From the NCBI GenBank assembly GCA_964568145.1, contig CAZMOZ010000017.1, positions 26,596 through 90,595 on the forward strand: a stretch of 64,000 bases of DNA, read 5' to 3'. A program made the position numbers and the translations under genes. Each line of letters begins with the position of its first letter. The stretch's first letter is position 1. The stretch is from DSVZ01 sp964568145. Its GTDB lineage: Bacteria; Verrucomicrobiota; Verrucomicrobiia; Limisphaerales; J093. This document shows positions 36,149 to 47,153 of this stretch, piece by piece. The notes beneath the pieces were generated by a model. That model made no database searches, was not told where the DNA came from, and was given only the letters and a program-made list of their open reading frames with translations.

Positions 36149-36805
36149 TCACCCCGGCTGCCCAGCCAGCAATCCCTTCTGCACGGCGTAGCGCACCAGG
36201 TCCACGCGGCTGGTCAGCCCCAGCTTCTGGCCGATGCGTTGCCGGCAGCCGGCGATGGACTTGACGTTCAGCCGCAGCCGGTCGGCGATCTGCTGGTTGG
36301 CGTAACCCCAGGCCAGCAACCGGAGCACTTGTAGTTCCCGTTCGTCCAGTTGTTCGCCGGTGCCCCCACCATCACCTGAGGTGTTCAAGTTGCCCACCGG
36401 CGCGCGCTCCGCCAGCCCGGCATCAATGCGGCACTTGCCGGCCATCACGTCGCGGATCGTCTGCACCAGCGTCTCCGATGGCGAGCGTTTGAGCACGTAT
36501 CCGTCGGCCCGGGCCCGGAGCATGCCGACCAGGTAGCTCTCATCCTCGTGCATGGTGAGGGCGATGACCTTCGTGTCCGGCAGTTCCGCCTTCAACTGCC
36601 GCGCCGTCTCCACCCCGCGCAGCCCCGGCATGACGAGGTCCAACAACACCACGTCCGGGCGGAGCGCGCGCGCCCTAGCCAGCGCCTCCTCGCCGTCCCC
36701 AGCCTGGCCGAGCACGCACATGTCGGGCTGGGCGTTGAGGAGCAGGGTCAAACCGTCGCGCAAGACGGCGTGGTCATCCGCGATGAGTATGCCGATACAG
36801 TCCAT
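36149..36805 (-). CDS. NarL/FixJ-type response regulator (LuxR helix-turn-helix)
   Basis: The 218-residue protein has a receiver domain with the acidic pair DD (10-11), phospho-acceptor D56 in VVLLDLVMPG and lysine in GYVLKRSPSE, and a C-terminal LuxR-type helix-turn-helix (LDERELQVLRLLAWGYANQQIADRL, then a recognition helix KSIAGCRQRIGQKLGL). A 30-residue Gly/Thr linker joins them. Such regulators bind promoters as phosphorylated dimers. No kinase gene is adjacent. It precedes the exopolysaccharide region, which makes it a candidate regulator of that region, but this is inference. Confidence 0.93.
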   Translation of the reverse strand: MDCIGILIADDHAVLRDGLTLLLNAQPDMCVLGQAGDGEEALARARALRPDVVLLDLVMPGLRGVETARQLKAELPDTKVIALTMHEDESYLVGMLRARADGYVLKRSPSETLVQTIRDVMAGKCRIDAGLAERAPVGNLNTSGDGGGTGEQLDERELQVLRLLAWGYANQQIADRLRLNVKSIAGCRQRIGQKLGLTSRVDLVRYAVQKGLLAGQPG

Positions 36806-37040
36806 AATGCACCTGTGGGGAAAGGTGACCGAACAAAACGGTCGTGCGGTCAGAGTCCGGTGGAACGGAAGTCAGTTTGGGGAGTTCGTTGACGGCTGGG
36901 GTCGTGCCGGCTAGCGAGAAGGCGATGGGAGGATTGGGGCAGTCGGGGTTGCGGCTGGCGGGCGCGTAGGAACGATGTTGTTTCGGAAGGCGGAAGGCGG
37001 GGAAAGGCGACGGCGGGTGGGAAAACCAGCCGGCGGGGAC

Positions 37041-37709
37041 TCACCAGACTTGCACCTTGGTGGGGACGTAAATCACGTCGTTGGGTCGCAGGTAAAAGCG
37101 GGTGGCGGAACGGCCCTCCAGCATGGCGCGCACATCCAGGCGGTAGCTCTTGGTGACGCCTTCGACCTCGCGGGTGACCACCACGGCGCCGGCCTTGGCC
37201 CGGTTTTCATCCAGACCGCCCGCCTCCATGATGGCCTCCACGACCGTGATGGCCTGGGTGACCATGACCTTGCCGGGCCGCAAGACCGCGCCGCTGACGT
37301 ACACGGGATAGGCCGCGGATTCGACGGTCACCAGCACCTGCTTGGTGACGAGGCGTGTCTCGTAGAGCTTGAGGATCTCGGCCTCGAGTTCGGGCGGCGT
37401 TTTGCCCATGGCCGTGATTTCCCCGGCTTGGTCGAGGGTGATCTTGCCGTCACGCCGGACCTGTTGCGTCGTGTTCAAGCTGGGCGCGCCGGGGAAGGTG
37501 ATCCGGATGACATCGCCTTCGCGCAACGCGACGCTCGAGTAAGGCCGCTGAGTCTCGGGTGACAACGGCAGCAAGTCCGGTGAGGTGCAGCCGGCGAGCA
37601 GACCGGCCAGCAACGCGCAGATCACAGGCCAGCCGGACGCGAGGATGGCCAGGAAACGGGGCACCGGGCCGGGGGAACCGGTCCGCGAGGAGCAAGACGA
37701 GGTGGTCAT
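37041..37709 (-). CDS. Polysaccharide export lipoprotein (Wza/EpsE-like)
   Basis: ATG 37709 gives 222 residues. A signal segment ends with lipobox LLAGC (Cys41), so it is an outer-membrane or periplasmic lipoprotein. The body contains the Poly_export domain (LREGDVIRITFPGAPSLNTTQQVRRDGKITLDQAGEI) and one SLBB domain (YPVYVSGAVLRPGKVMVTQAITVVEAIMEAGGL), ending with the typical LRPNDVIYVPTK. Wza-family proteins form the outer-membrane channel for group 1-type polysaccharides. The longer open frame upstream overlaps the prsR-like gene and has no family features. It follows prsR by 44 bases on the same strand; the inner-membrane Wzc-type partner is not in this window. Confidence 0.9.
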   Translation of the reverse strand: MTTSSCSSRTGSPGPVPRFLAILASGWPVICALLAGLLAGCTSPDLLPLSPETQRPYSSVALREGDVIRITFPGAPSLNTTQQVRRDGKITLDQAGEITAMGKTPPELEAEILKLYETRLVTKQVLVTVESAAYPVYVSGAVLRPGKVMVTQAITVVEAIMEAGGLDENRAKAGAVVVTREVEGVTKSYRLDVRAMLEGRSATRFYLRPNDVIYVPTKVQVW

Positions 37710-37753
37710 GGCAGTTCGGGAGGCAGTTGAGGGACAAACGGACGGCGGAAAGT

Positions 37754-39105
<1,352 letters not shown>

Positions 39106-39109
<4 letters not shown>

Positions 39110-41220
39110 GCGTGTTCTTCCTCCAAAGGCACCAGCATCCGGACAGTTGTGCCGCGACCCGGCGCGCTGTCCACTTCAATCCGGCCGCGGTGCGCCTCGA
39201 CGATCACCTTGGCCTGAAACATGCCGATGCCCAGGCCGCGGCTCTTGGTCGTTTGAAACGGCCGGAAAAGCTGCTGCCGGATGAACTCGGGCGTCATGCC
39301 GCACCCATCGTCGGTGACGGACAGGACCGCCCAGCCGTTCTGGCGCACGGTCCGCACCTCGATCCGGCCCCGGTCGCCGATCGCGTCGCGGGCGTTGAGC
39401 AGAAAGTTGGCGATCACGTGTTGCATCTGGCCGGCGTCCAGGCGCGCCGGCGGCAGGTCGGCCAGCAGCGCCAGCTCGACCTTCGGAAAGCTGGTGCCCA
39501 GGGATTGGAGCGCGCCTTGCACCACTGCATTCAAATTCGTCCGGTGCGCGTTCAACTCCAGCCCTTGTCGCAGCGCGGCCAGCCGTTGGATCAAGACGTT
39601 GATGCGGTCGGTCGTGCGGCTGATCGCGCCCAGCGCGTCCTGCCGGAACGCCGGATTGTCAAAATGCACCCGCAGGTTCTCCAGCGTGAGCGTCAAAGTC
39701 GAGGCGGCATTTTTCAGGTCGTGCACGAAAAACGTGGACATGGCCTGAAAGGCCTCGAGTTGCTTGGACTCCAGCAGCCGGCGGGTCAGGCGCAGGTTGA
39801 GCAGGCCGGCGGCGGTCTGGTCGGCCAGACAACGGAGCAGATCGAGATCCTGCCCGTCGAAGGGCACGCCGCTGACGCGGTCGCCCAGCGTGATCACGCC
39901 CAGAAACTCGCCGTGGGCGCGCAGCGGCATCGCCAGGCGTCCGCCGCCCTTGCCGAACTGGTCGGGCTGCAACTGACGCAACGTCTCCTTCCACGCCTCG
40001 CCGCCGGCGTCAAAGTCCACCGGCTTCGTTTCGTTGCGCAGCGCCTCCACCACCGGGCGCGTGGCCTCCGATGTCGTCAGCAATTCCGCCGCCCGCTCGG
40101 CCGACAGGACCGTCGAAGCGCCCCAAGCCAGGCCGCTTCGGGCGTCGTCCACCAGCCATACCGAAACCGACAGCGACTCGAAGGTCTCGGAAACCAGCCG
40201 CGCGGCCGCCTGGCAGTACTCCTGTTGGTTGACGCACGTGGCCGTGCGCTCGCTGAACCCCGACCACAGCCGGCGGTAGTCGTGGAGCGGGCGTTGGAAA
40301 TGCCGGCTCACAAACCGGCGCAGCCGCAGCCGCAGCCGGTCCGAAAGCGCCAGCAAGCCGAAACCCACCAGCGCCGCCAGCATCAGCGCCGCCGCCACCG
40401 GGAAATTGCCGTCGCCGCCCCACGCCTCGACCAGTTTCGCCAGCACGCCGACCCCGAGCAGGTACAGCCCGGCCAGCACAATCGTCAGCGAGTTGTACAG
40501 GATGGCGTGGGACGGATACACCTCGACCTCGAACGCGCGGGCTCGCGCCACCGAAGCGACCACCAGCAGGCACGCCAGCAGGATCGCGCACGACACGATC
40601 ACGCCATGCGTCCGCGGCACCGCGGAGTAGAGAAAGGCCTGGCTGCTGGTGTACAGGCGCGTGCCGAACAAGACCGCAAAGCCCACGATGGCGAACTTGA
40701 TCCGCCACCGCATCGTGCCCACGGCGGTGCGGAACGTCCGCTCCAGATTCAGCAGCACGAACACCCACGCCAGCAAGGCGAAGACGTGCAGGGTTTTGCC
40801 CGCCCAGCCCAGTCCGACGACGTACACCGTCTGCGCCGGCCCCGGCGGCAGCTCGATGACCAGGTCATCGTGAAACACGAACGCCAGCACCAGCGGACCG
40901 ATCAGGCTGAAGGCCACCCACCCGCCCCAACGCCGGAGGAACTCCGCGTGGTTCCCGCGCGAGTAGCACAGGCTGAACAGCGACCACAGCCCGGGCAACA
41001 AAGCAAAGGCCAGCAGACGCCACTCCTGCCACCGCGCCGCCTCGCCCGGCGTCAGCGCCGTCGCGCTGCGCTGGCTCAGGAAAGTCTCCACCGCCAGCAC
41101 CGCCAGCGCCGCGGCGAAGATCCACCGGCCCGGCGAACGCGTCCGGCCCGCCACCGCCGCCAGCGCCAGCAACGCGGCCACCGCCGCCGCCAACAACGGC
41201 ACTGTGGAACTCAGCGTCAT
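39106..41220 (-). CDS. prsK: PEP-CTERM/exosortase-system histidine kinase PrsK-like
   Basis: The 704-residue protein has about eight hydrophobic segments in the first 300 residues. A GAF-like sensor follows (about 320-480, including LAWGASTVLSAERAAELL and MPLRAHGEFLGVITLGDRV). Then come the H-box FVHDLKN with H500 and a HATPase domain with N-box NFLLNARDAI, G1 DDGCGM and G2 GLGIGMF. This multi-span N-terminus plus GAF and the His-kinase core is the PrsK architecture. It would sense an envelope signal and phosphorylate PrsR, whose gene overlaps its 3' end by 4 bases. The 224 bases upstream contain several hairpins and possibly the promoter. Confidence 0.9.
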
Positions 41221-41335
41221 CAGTTCAGCGCGCTTTCACGGGAGAGGAAGCCCGTCCTGCTTTTCCGGTGTTGAAGCTTCGTGGCATTGGCGGAACGCGC
41301 ATCCGCAGATCCGAAAGCCACGCCAGCGTTTCCCT

Positions 41336-41377
41336 CTCCCTTTGGGAGAAGGAGAATCATTCTCCATCTCGGGCGAG
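41336..41377. repeat. Cluster of three small hairpins upstream of prsK
   Basis: CTCCC (41336-41340) pairs with GGGAG (41344-41348). GGAGAA (41351-41356) pairs with TTCTCC (41360-41365). CTCG (41368-41371) pairs with CGAG (41374-41377). They lie in the gap between prsT (upstream, same strand) and prsK. The cluster could attenuate read-through or be another repeat element. Stems are short. Confidence 0.35.
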
Positions 41378-41444
41378 AGTCGGCCGCAGGACCGGCGGCA
41401 CGAGCTTCCAAGGATCTCCAAGTCCAAGTCCGCGTTCAGACGGC

Positions 41445-44400
41445 TCACTTGAGTTCGGCCAGCACGCGGTTGGCCTCGGTGGCCAGTTCGCCGCGCAGTT
41501 TCAAGGCCACGGCCTTCTGCAAAGCCGGCTTGCTTTGCGCCGGTTGCTTCAACCGGTAATGGGTCATGCCAAGGTAATACTGCCATTCGGCCTCGTCCGG
41601 CCGCTGGCGCAACGCCTCGTTCAGCAACTGCGTGGCACGGGTGAAGTCCCCCCGCCGGTACGCCAGGACGCCGAGCGTGGCCGCCACCTCCGCGTCCTGC
41701 GGATACGCCTCGCGCGCCTTGCTCGCCAGCGCAAACACCTGGGCGTCGTCCTCGCCTTGCCGCACCCGCAGCAGCGCAAGCTGGCGCGTGGCGGGCGTGA
41801 AATCCGGATTGCGCGCGAGGATGCGCTCGTAGGTCTGGCGCGCCCCGGCCAGGTTGCCTTGCTGCTCCGCGGCTGCGGCCGTCACCATCGTGGCCGGAAG
41901 GGAGTTGGTGTCGGTCCTCAACACCGCCTGCGCCAGGGGCAGGGCTTGCGTGGCCAGCGCCGGCTGTGAGGAAGCCCGGATCAAATCCAGCCACTGACGG
42001 GCGGCCTGGGTCCGCGCCGGATTTCCCTCGGCCCTGGCTACGTCCTGGAAGCCCGCCTCCGCTTCGCTCACGCGCCCCAGGTGATAAGCGGCCACCGCGA
42101 AGTCGAACCGGACATCGGGATCAGCGGGCAACTTGCGCGCGCTTTCCTGAAGCAGGCTGAACGCCCATTTGGCGTCGCCGGCCTGCAGGGCGACGCGTCC
42201 GGCCAGTTGCGCGGTCCGCGCATCCTCGGGATCGAGGTTCCGGGCGGCACGGGCGTATTCCATCGCCTTGGCCAGGTTGTTGAGCCGGGTGGCGTGGAGT
42301 TCGGCCAGCCGCAGCGACGCAAAGACCGCTTTCGGATTCGCCTTGAGCAGGGTTTCGTACAGCTTCACCGCCCGCTCGATCTCGCCCCGGTGCTCGCAAA
42401 CCGCCGCCAGCCGGCGCGCGGCGACCGGATCGCCGGGCACTTCTTTGACACGCTTTTCGAGCGCGGCCACGGCCTGCGCATCCGCCACCTGGGCGTCCAA
42501 CGTCAGCAAGGCCAGGGCGGCCTGGGCCTCGGCTTTGCCGCGGAAGTCCTTGGTCGCCGTCACCGCCCGTTGCAAAGCGGTCCGCGCGGCTTCCTCCTGG
42601 CCGAGCATGTAGTTGGCCATGCCCAGGTGGTATTGAACCTCCGGCTCGGCCGGGAACGCCTTGCCGGTTTCTTCGAGCAACGTGAGCGCCCAGGGATAGT
42701 CGCCCTTGCGGAATGCGACCCAACCCAGCGTGTCGGCGGAGAACGGATCGTTCGGCGCCAGCTCGCGGGCGCGTTTGGCGAGGTCGAGCGCCTCGTCCAG
42801 CCGGTTGAAGTGCTCGCAGTACAGGTAGGCCAGGTTGTTCAGAGCGGGCTGGAAGCGCGGGTTGATCTCGATGATCTGCCGGTAGGCTTCGGCCGCCGCG
42901 TCGTGCTGACTCAGGCTGTCCCGCAACATGCCCACCTGCATCAGCGCCTGAACGTCCTTGGGATTCTTTTCAACCACACGGCCGAGGCGCTCGAGGGCCT
43001 CCTGTTGTTTGCCGGTGGCGATCAAGACCTGCGCCAGCAGCATGTAAGCGGACCGCGCGTCTGGATCGAGCGCGATGGCCCGGTTGAGCGTCTCCTCGGC
43101 CTTCGGCAGGTCTTTTTGCGCCAGGTAGGTGGTTGCCAGCAGCACTAACGGCGCGGCGGCTTTGGGATTCTTGGCCAGCGGCGCCGCGAGGAGCAGGCGC
43201 GCGGCGTCGTACTGCTTGTCGGCCAGTTGCAGTTCCACCATCTGCTGCACGACCTGCAGGCTGTCGGGCGCCAAGGCCTGGGCGGCTTCAAAGGCTTTGT
43301 AAGCCTCGGCTGGCTTCCGCTGATCGCGCAAGACCAGACCTTCGAGGAACCGGAACTGCGGCTCCTGCGGGTAGTCCTTGGCAAGCTGCCGGTACAACGC
43401 GAGCGCCTCGGCGTGCGCTCCTTTCAACGCCTGCGCCTCCGCCAGCGCCATGCGCGCCGGCACCAGCCCCGGCCGCTTGCGCAGCAGATCGGTCAAAGAC
43501 GCGATGGCCGCCGCTTGGTCGCCGCGCCGGATGTTGAGCCGGGCCAGCAGCAACGTGGCGTCCGCGTGGTTGGGCTCCAGGGCCAGCGCCTGGTTGAGCG
43601 CCGCGGTGGTCCTGGTCAGGTCGCCGTTGACCAGCAGCGTGAGCGCGTAGTTGTACTGGGCCTGGGCGGACTTGGGGTAAAGGCCGACCAGCCGTTCCAT
43701 CTCCTTGAGCGCCGCCTCGCGCTTGCCGCGCGCCAGCAAGACCTGTCCGCGCGCCAGCACGGCCTCGAAGTGCGTCCCTTCCTGCGCCAGCACCTTGTTG
43801 ACCAGCGCCTCGCATTCGTCGAGCCGGCCTTCCGAGAGGTCCAGCTTGAACATCTGCACCTGCGCGGGCAGGTAATCCGAGGCTTGGGCGAGGAGGTTCG
43901 AGAGCACGGTCCGCGCGCGGGCGCGGTCGCCGGTTTGCAGGCACAGCTCGGCGAAGCGCAGCCGGACCAGCGAGCGGACCGGGGCCAAGTTCGCCGCGGC
44001 TTCAAAGGACCGCAGCGCGTTGGTGGGGTCGTTGATGGTGAGCAGAAAACCGCCGCGCACCTGGTGCGCCGCGCTGGATTGGGGTCCGAGCCGCACGGCC
44101 TCGAGCGAGGCGCGCGCCGCGGTGTTCGAGTCCCGCTGCATCATGGCCAACGCGGCGTGGGCGAGGTGGTAGCCGGCCTGGTTGCTGATGGCCGGGGCCA
44201 GTTGCGCCAGGCGCTGCTGGACCGCCGCCAGGTCGTTCGTGCTGCGCGGCGACTCGGCCAGGAGCAACAAGGCTTCGTCGTTGGTCGGCTGCAGGTCGAG
44301 CACCACGAGCACCTCGTCACGCGCCTCCTTGGGCCGGCCGCCCACCATGAGGATGTGCGCCGCTTTCAGGCGGGCTTCGACGTTGTTGGTGTTGAGCTCC

Positions 44401-44681
44401 CGGCTTTTGAGCAGAAGGGCCAGCGCGCGCGGAAAACGGCCCTGGTCGTAGTAGATCGTTCCCAATCGTTCGATGGCCTGCGGGTGCAGCGGCCGCAACC
44501 GCAGCACGTTCAGGTACTCGATCTCGGCCTTGTCCCGCTCGCCGGCCTGGAAGTACGCCTCGGCCCGCTCCAGGTGGCGCGCGGCCCGCGACGCCTTCGA
44601 GCAGCCGGGCGCGAGCAAGAGCAGGATCAACAAGGCGGCCTGGCCGGCGGCCAGGACGGGGTTCTGCATCGGGGATTTCAT
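41445..44681 (-). CDS. prsT: PEP-CTERM-system TPR lipoprotein, PrsT-like
   Basis: ATG 44681 gives 1078 residues with a signal segment and lipobox LAPGC (Cys27). The remainder is a nearly uninterrupted array of about 25-30 TPR motifs with the usual Ala/Gly/Ala pattern (YFQAGERDKAEIEYLNVLRLRPLHPQAIERLG opens it; EWQYYLGMTHYRLKQPAQSKPAL closes it). PrsT proteins of exosortase clusters are of this size and lie next to prsK/prsR; their role is thought to be in exopolysaccharide assembly or anchoring. The start overlaps the exosortase stop by 4 bases (ATGA), showing translational coupling. A longer in-frame start lies inside the exosortase gene and is rejected. Confidence 0.9.
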   Translation of the reverse strand: MKSPMQNPVLAAGQAALLILLLLAPGCSKASRAARHLERAEAYFQAGERDKAEIEYLNVLRLRPLHPQAIERLGTIYYDQGRFPRALALLLKSRELNTNNVEARLKAAHILMVGGRPKEARDEVLVVLDLQPTNDEALLLLAESPRSTNDLAAVQQRLAQLAPAISNQAGYHLAHAALAMMQRDSNTAARASLEAVRLGPQSSAAHQVRGGFLLTINDPTNALRSFEAAANLAPVRSLVRLRFAELCLQTGDRARARTVLSNLLAQASDYLPAQVQMFKLDLSEGRLDECEALVNKVLAQEGTHFEAVLARGQVLLARGKREAALKEMERLVGLYPKSAQAQYNYALTLLVNGDLTRTTAALNQALALEPNHADATLLLARLNIRRGDQAAAIASLTDLLRKRPGLVPARMALAEAQALKGAHAEALALYRQLAKDYPQEPQFRFLEGLVLRDQRKPAEAYKAFEAAQALAPDSLQVVQQMVELQLADKQYDAARLLLAAPLAKNPKAAAPLVLLATTYLAQKDLPKAEETLNRAIALDPDARSAYMLLAQVLIATGKQQEALERLGRVVEKNPKDVQALMQVGMLRDSLSQHDAAAEAYRQIIEINPRFQPALNNLAYLYCEHFNRLDEALDLAKRARELAPNDPFSADTLGWVAFRKGDYPWALTLLEETGKAFPAEPEVQYHLGMANYMLGQEEAARTALQRAVTATKDFRGKAEAQAALALLTLDAQVADAQAVAALEKRVKEVPGDPVAARRLAAVCEHRGEIERAVKLYETLLKANPKAVFASLRLAELHATRLNNLAKAMEYARAARNLDPEDARTAQLAGRVALQAGDAKWAFSLLQESARKLPADPDVRFDFAVAAYHLGRVSEAEAGFQDVARAEGNPARTQAARQWLDLIRASSQPALATQALPLAQAVLRTDTNSLPATMVTAAAAEQQGNLAGARQTYERILARNPDFTPATRQLALLRVRQGEDDAQVFALASKAREAYPQDAEVAATLGVLAYRRGDFTRATQLLNEALRQRPDEAEWQYYLGMTHYRLKQPAQSKPALQKAVALKLRGELATEANRVLAELK

Positions 44682-45697
44682 GGCGAGGTTGGTGAGACTG
44701 CGGCGGGGGTTTTCAGGCACTTGGACTCCGTCCGACGCAGCCACAGCAGGAACAGAAAGAACGGAATCAGCGACAGCACGAAAAAGATCGGCCCGCCGCG
44801 ATGGTGGATGGGCGAATCAATCATGGCCGTGTCCACATGCACGCACAGCAGCGAGATGGTGAGAATCCGGAAGCCGTTGCGCGCGATGCCCAGCGGAATC
44901 ACCGCCAGCACCAGCGCCCAGCGCCGCCAGCGGGTCCGCAGCAACAGATGCGCGGCGAGCACGCTCGTGATCAACAACACCAGGCTGGAGCGGATGCCGC
45001 TGCATTCCTGGGCGACTTCGAGCGTGATGCCCGGCAGCCGGAAAACCAGGCCGTCCCGCAGCACGGGCAGGCCGCTCAGCACGAGAAACGCGTGCGCCGC
45101 CTCCGCCGAGCCGAGTTGCAGGACGGTTTCGACGGCGTCCACCAAACCGGTCGGCCAGGGAATCATGAAGGCCAGGAACAGGACCGGAAACCGGAAGGCT
45201 TTGACCATGCCGGGTCCCAGACAAGCCAGGGCGGCACTCAGCACCAAGCCGAGGTAGGCGGTGGTCATGAGGCTCAAGTAATCGCCGGGCGGCAATGGTC
45301 CTCGGGATCGCAGCCCGATCCAATACCAAGCCAGCAAACCCGCAGCAAAGACAGCCGGCACAGCCGCCCAGCCTGAACCGGTCGTCACCCGCGGCAATGC
45401 GACCCCGCGGGGTCGCTGCCAGACCAGGTAAGCGCTTACAAAGGGAATCAAGAGCACGTGCGAGAAGAGCGAGCTGTGCAACGAAAACGTCGCCAGTTTC
45501 CACAGCGGCCACGCAAACACCGCCGTCATGGCCAACACCCAAAACGCGAAGCGCTGAAGGGCCCGGCGGGTTTCGGGATCAAGGCTGGCCGCGTCGGTTG
45601 CTCCCAGCGCCGTCCCGTCCGGCCCTGTCCGCCCGGCCTCGACCGGCGCTCCCTGGCGCGCCGGCTCCGGCGCCAGGCTGATTTCCTCACCACGCAT
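44678..45697 (-). CDS. Exosortase (transmembrane cysteine transpeptidase-like)
   Basis: From ATG 45697 the protein has 339 residues with about eight membrane helices. The three catalytic signatures of the exosortase/archaeosortase superfamily are present: Cys232 in VAQECSGIRSS, Arg273 in GIARNGFRI and His298/299 in SPIHHRGG. Exosortases cleave C-terminal PEP-CTERM-type tails and are usually linked to exopolysaccharide loci. The chain ends soon after the last helix; there is no fused EpsI domain and no epsI gene beside it in the window. It overlaps the barrel gene by 11 bases and prsT by 4, so the three are one operon. Which exosortase subtype it belongs to is not settled. Confidence 0.92.
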   Translation of the reverse strand: MRGEEISLAPEPARQGAPVEAGRTGPDGTALGATDAASLDPETRRALQRFAFWVLAMTAVFAWPLWKLATFSLHSSLFSHVLLIPFVSAYLVWQRPRGVALPRVTTGSGWAAVPAVFAAGLLAWYWIGLRSRGPLPPGDYLSLMTTAYLGLVLSAALACLGPGMVKAFRFPVLFLAFMIPWPTGLVDAVETVLQLGSAEAAHAFLVLSGLPVLRDGLVFRLPGITLEVAQECSGIRSSLVLLITSVLAAHLLLRTRWRRWALVLAVIPLGIARNGFRILTISLLCVHVDTAMIDSPIHHRGGPIFFVLSLIPFFLFLLWLRRTESKCLKTPAAVSPTSP

Positions 45698-47057
45698 ATG
45701 CCAGTTGCAGCCCGATCTGGTTGCTGTCGTACGCAAAATCGTCGTTGTCCGAGTTGTTCTCCGACCATCGGTAGAAGACCGACGCGCTGCCCCGCCGCAG
45801 GAAACGTGTGTTCAGCCCGGCCTGGAAGTAGGCGCGGTCGTCTTCGCGCAGCTCAAAGTCGCTGACCAGCGTGCTGCTGTACTTCTGGAAGGTGTACCCG
45901 CCGCTGAGGTTCAGGAACAGCTTGCCCAGGAAGCGCTGGCGCACGGCGGCGCCGAAGCTCGTGTTCTCCGTGAACTGGTTGCTGTAGTACGACGTGCCCA
46001 CGTCGTGCGAGAAGAACGCCGAAACGGTCGTGGGCTCGAAGAGTTGATAACTGACCGAAGCGTCCACGGTCGGCGAAATCTTGGTGTCCGCGTCCGAGTC
46101 GAGGAACTGGCGGAACTCCACGCCGCCCGCGACCGAATAGCCCAGCTTGTCCAGCGTCTGGCCCCGCACCCGCATGAGGATCTGTTCGCTGGTCATGTCC
46201 GTGCCGGGGTCCAGCATGTCGTAGCCCGCGCTGAGCCCGGCCGCCACCCCGAACCGCGGCCGCCATTGATAGTCCAGCCAGTCCGTAGTGGACCACGTGT
46301 AGCTGTCGGTGTAGTCCTGCGTGAAGCGGAGCGCCTGCGCCAGGCCCAGTTCCAGGCTCGTCTTGTCGGTGATGCGGTGCGTGCCGCCCAGCACGGTGTT
46401 GTGCGTGTCCTGGTCGGTCTGGGCCGCCGTCTCCGCCAGCGGGCTGCTGCTGGACCGGTAGGCGTAGCCGAGACTGAACAGCCAGTCGTCCCACACGACG
46501 GAGCCGCTCAGACTTACGGCATGATCCATCGTGTCGTCATACTGCTCGCTCGAATAAAACTGCAGGCTCGCCGTGTAATCGAGGCTCCAGCGCGGACCGA
46601 GCTTCAACGTCAGCCCCGGCGCGAGCGTGTTCAAAAACGTGTCCTCCTCCCGGCCCGGTCCGGAAAGGATGCCGGTGCCGTAAAGCAGGTTGTAAGCAAG
46701 GTGCGGGTGAAAGCTCAGACTGCCCCAATGCAGCGGCAAAGGCGGGGCCGGCGGGGCGGGGACACCTTGCGCCGTCGTAACGGGCGCCGCCGGCGCGCTG
46801 GGCAGTTCCGGCGGCGCGCCCAACACTTCCGTGCCCAAACCCGAACCGCGCGGCTGCGGCGGCCGGGTCAGGTCGCGCGGACCCAGTTGCGGCAGCGGCG
46901 GGATGGCCGAGGGCATCGGAACCGGCTTCGGCGTTTCCTGAGTTTCCGCCTCCTGCGCAGTCTCAGGGTCTGTGGGTGGCGGAGTGACAGTTTCCTGGGC
47001 CGTGCCGCCGGCACCTAAGGCCAGGCAGGGCAAGAGCGTGGTGAACAGACGGTTCAT
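45687..47057 (-). CDS. Outer-membrane beta-barrel protein of the exosortase/EPS operon
   Basis: ATG 47057, preceded by GGAGGT (47061-47066), gives 456 residues. After a signal peptide (about 1-20) comes a proline-rich linker (about 25-110, TPPPTDPETAQEAETQE and similar). About 340 residues of alternating aromatic beta-strands follow: WSLDYTASLQFYSSEQYDDTMDH, LFSLGYAYRSSSSP, SLELGLAQALRFTQDYTDSYTW, YFQAGLNTRFLRRGSASVFYRW. The last residues, GLQLAYAW, end in an aromatic as OMP barrels do. A related barrel (EpsL-like) is common in exosortase loci and may be the outer-membrane component of polysaccharide export. It is the first gene of the operon barrel-exosortase-prsT. Confidence 0.85.
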   Translation of the reverse strand: MNRLFTTLLPCLALGAGGTAQETVTPPPTDPETAQEAETQETPKPVPMPSAIPPLPQLGPRDLTRPPQPRGSGLGTEVLGAPPELPSAPAAPVTTAQGVPAPPAPPLPLHWGSLSFHPHLAYNLLYGTGILSGPGREEDTFLNTLAPGLTLKLGPRWSLDYTASLQFYSSEQYDDTMDHAVSLSGSVVWDDWLFSLGYAYRSSSSPLAETAAQTDQDTHNTVLGGTHRITDKTSLELGLAQALRFTQDYTDSYTWSTTDWLDYQWRPRFGVAAGLSAGYDMLDPGTDMTSEQILMRVRGQTLDKLGYSVAGGVEFRQFLDSDADTKISPTVDASVSYQLFEPTTVSAFFSHDVGTSYYSNQFTENTSFGAAVRQRFLGKLFLNLSGGYTFQKYSSTLVSDFELREDDRAYFQAGLNTRFLRRGSASVFYRWSENNSDNDDFAYDSNQIGLQLAYAW

Positions 47058-47153
47058 AAAACCTCCAAGGACGGCGGGAGCAGGCAAAGCGGCTTGTTGC
47101 CGGGCTATTGCCGGGCTCGACGGAGTCTCGCTCCCACCCCGGCATCATCCCGG

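Noticed and set aside
39112..41274. A 720-codon plus-strand open frame rich in Gln/Arg/His
   Set aside because: It mirrors prsK exactly; the composition is that of the opposite strand of a coding gene.
43227..45257. A 676-codon plus-strand open frame
   Set aside because: It is antisense to prsT and the exosortase gene, with no family motifs.
47058..47153. Sigma-54 promoter before the barrel-exosortase-prsT operon
   Set aside because: I looked for GG-N10-GC with TGGC/TTGC context and found only partial matches with wrong spacing.
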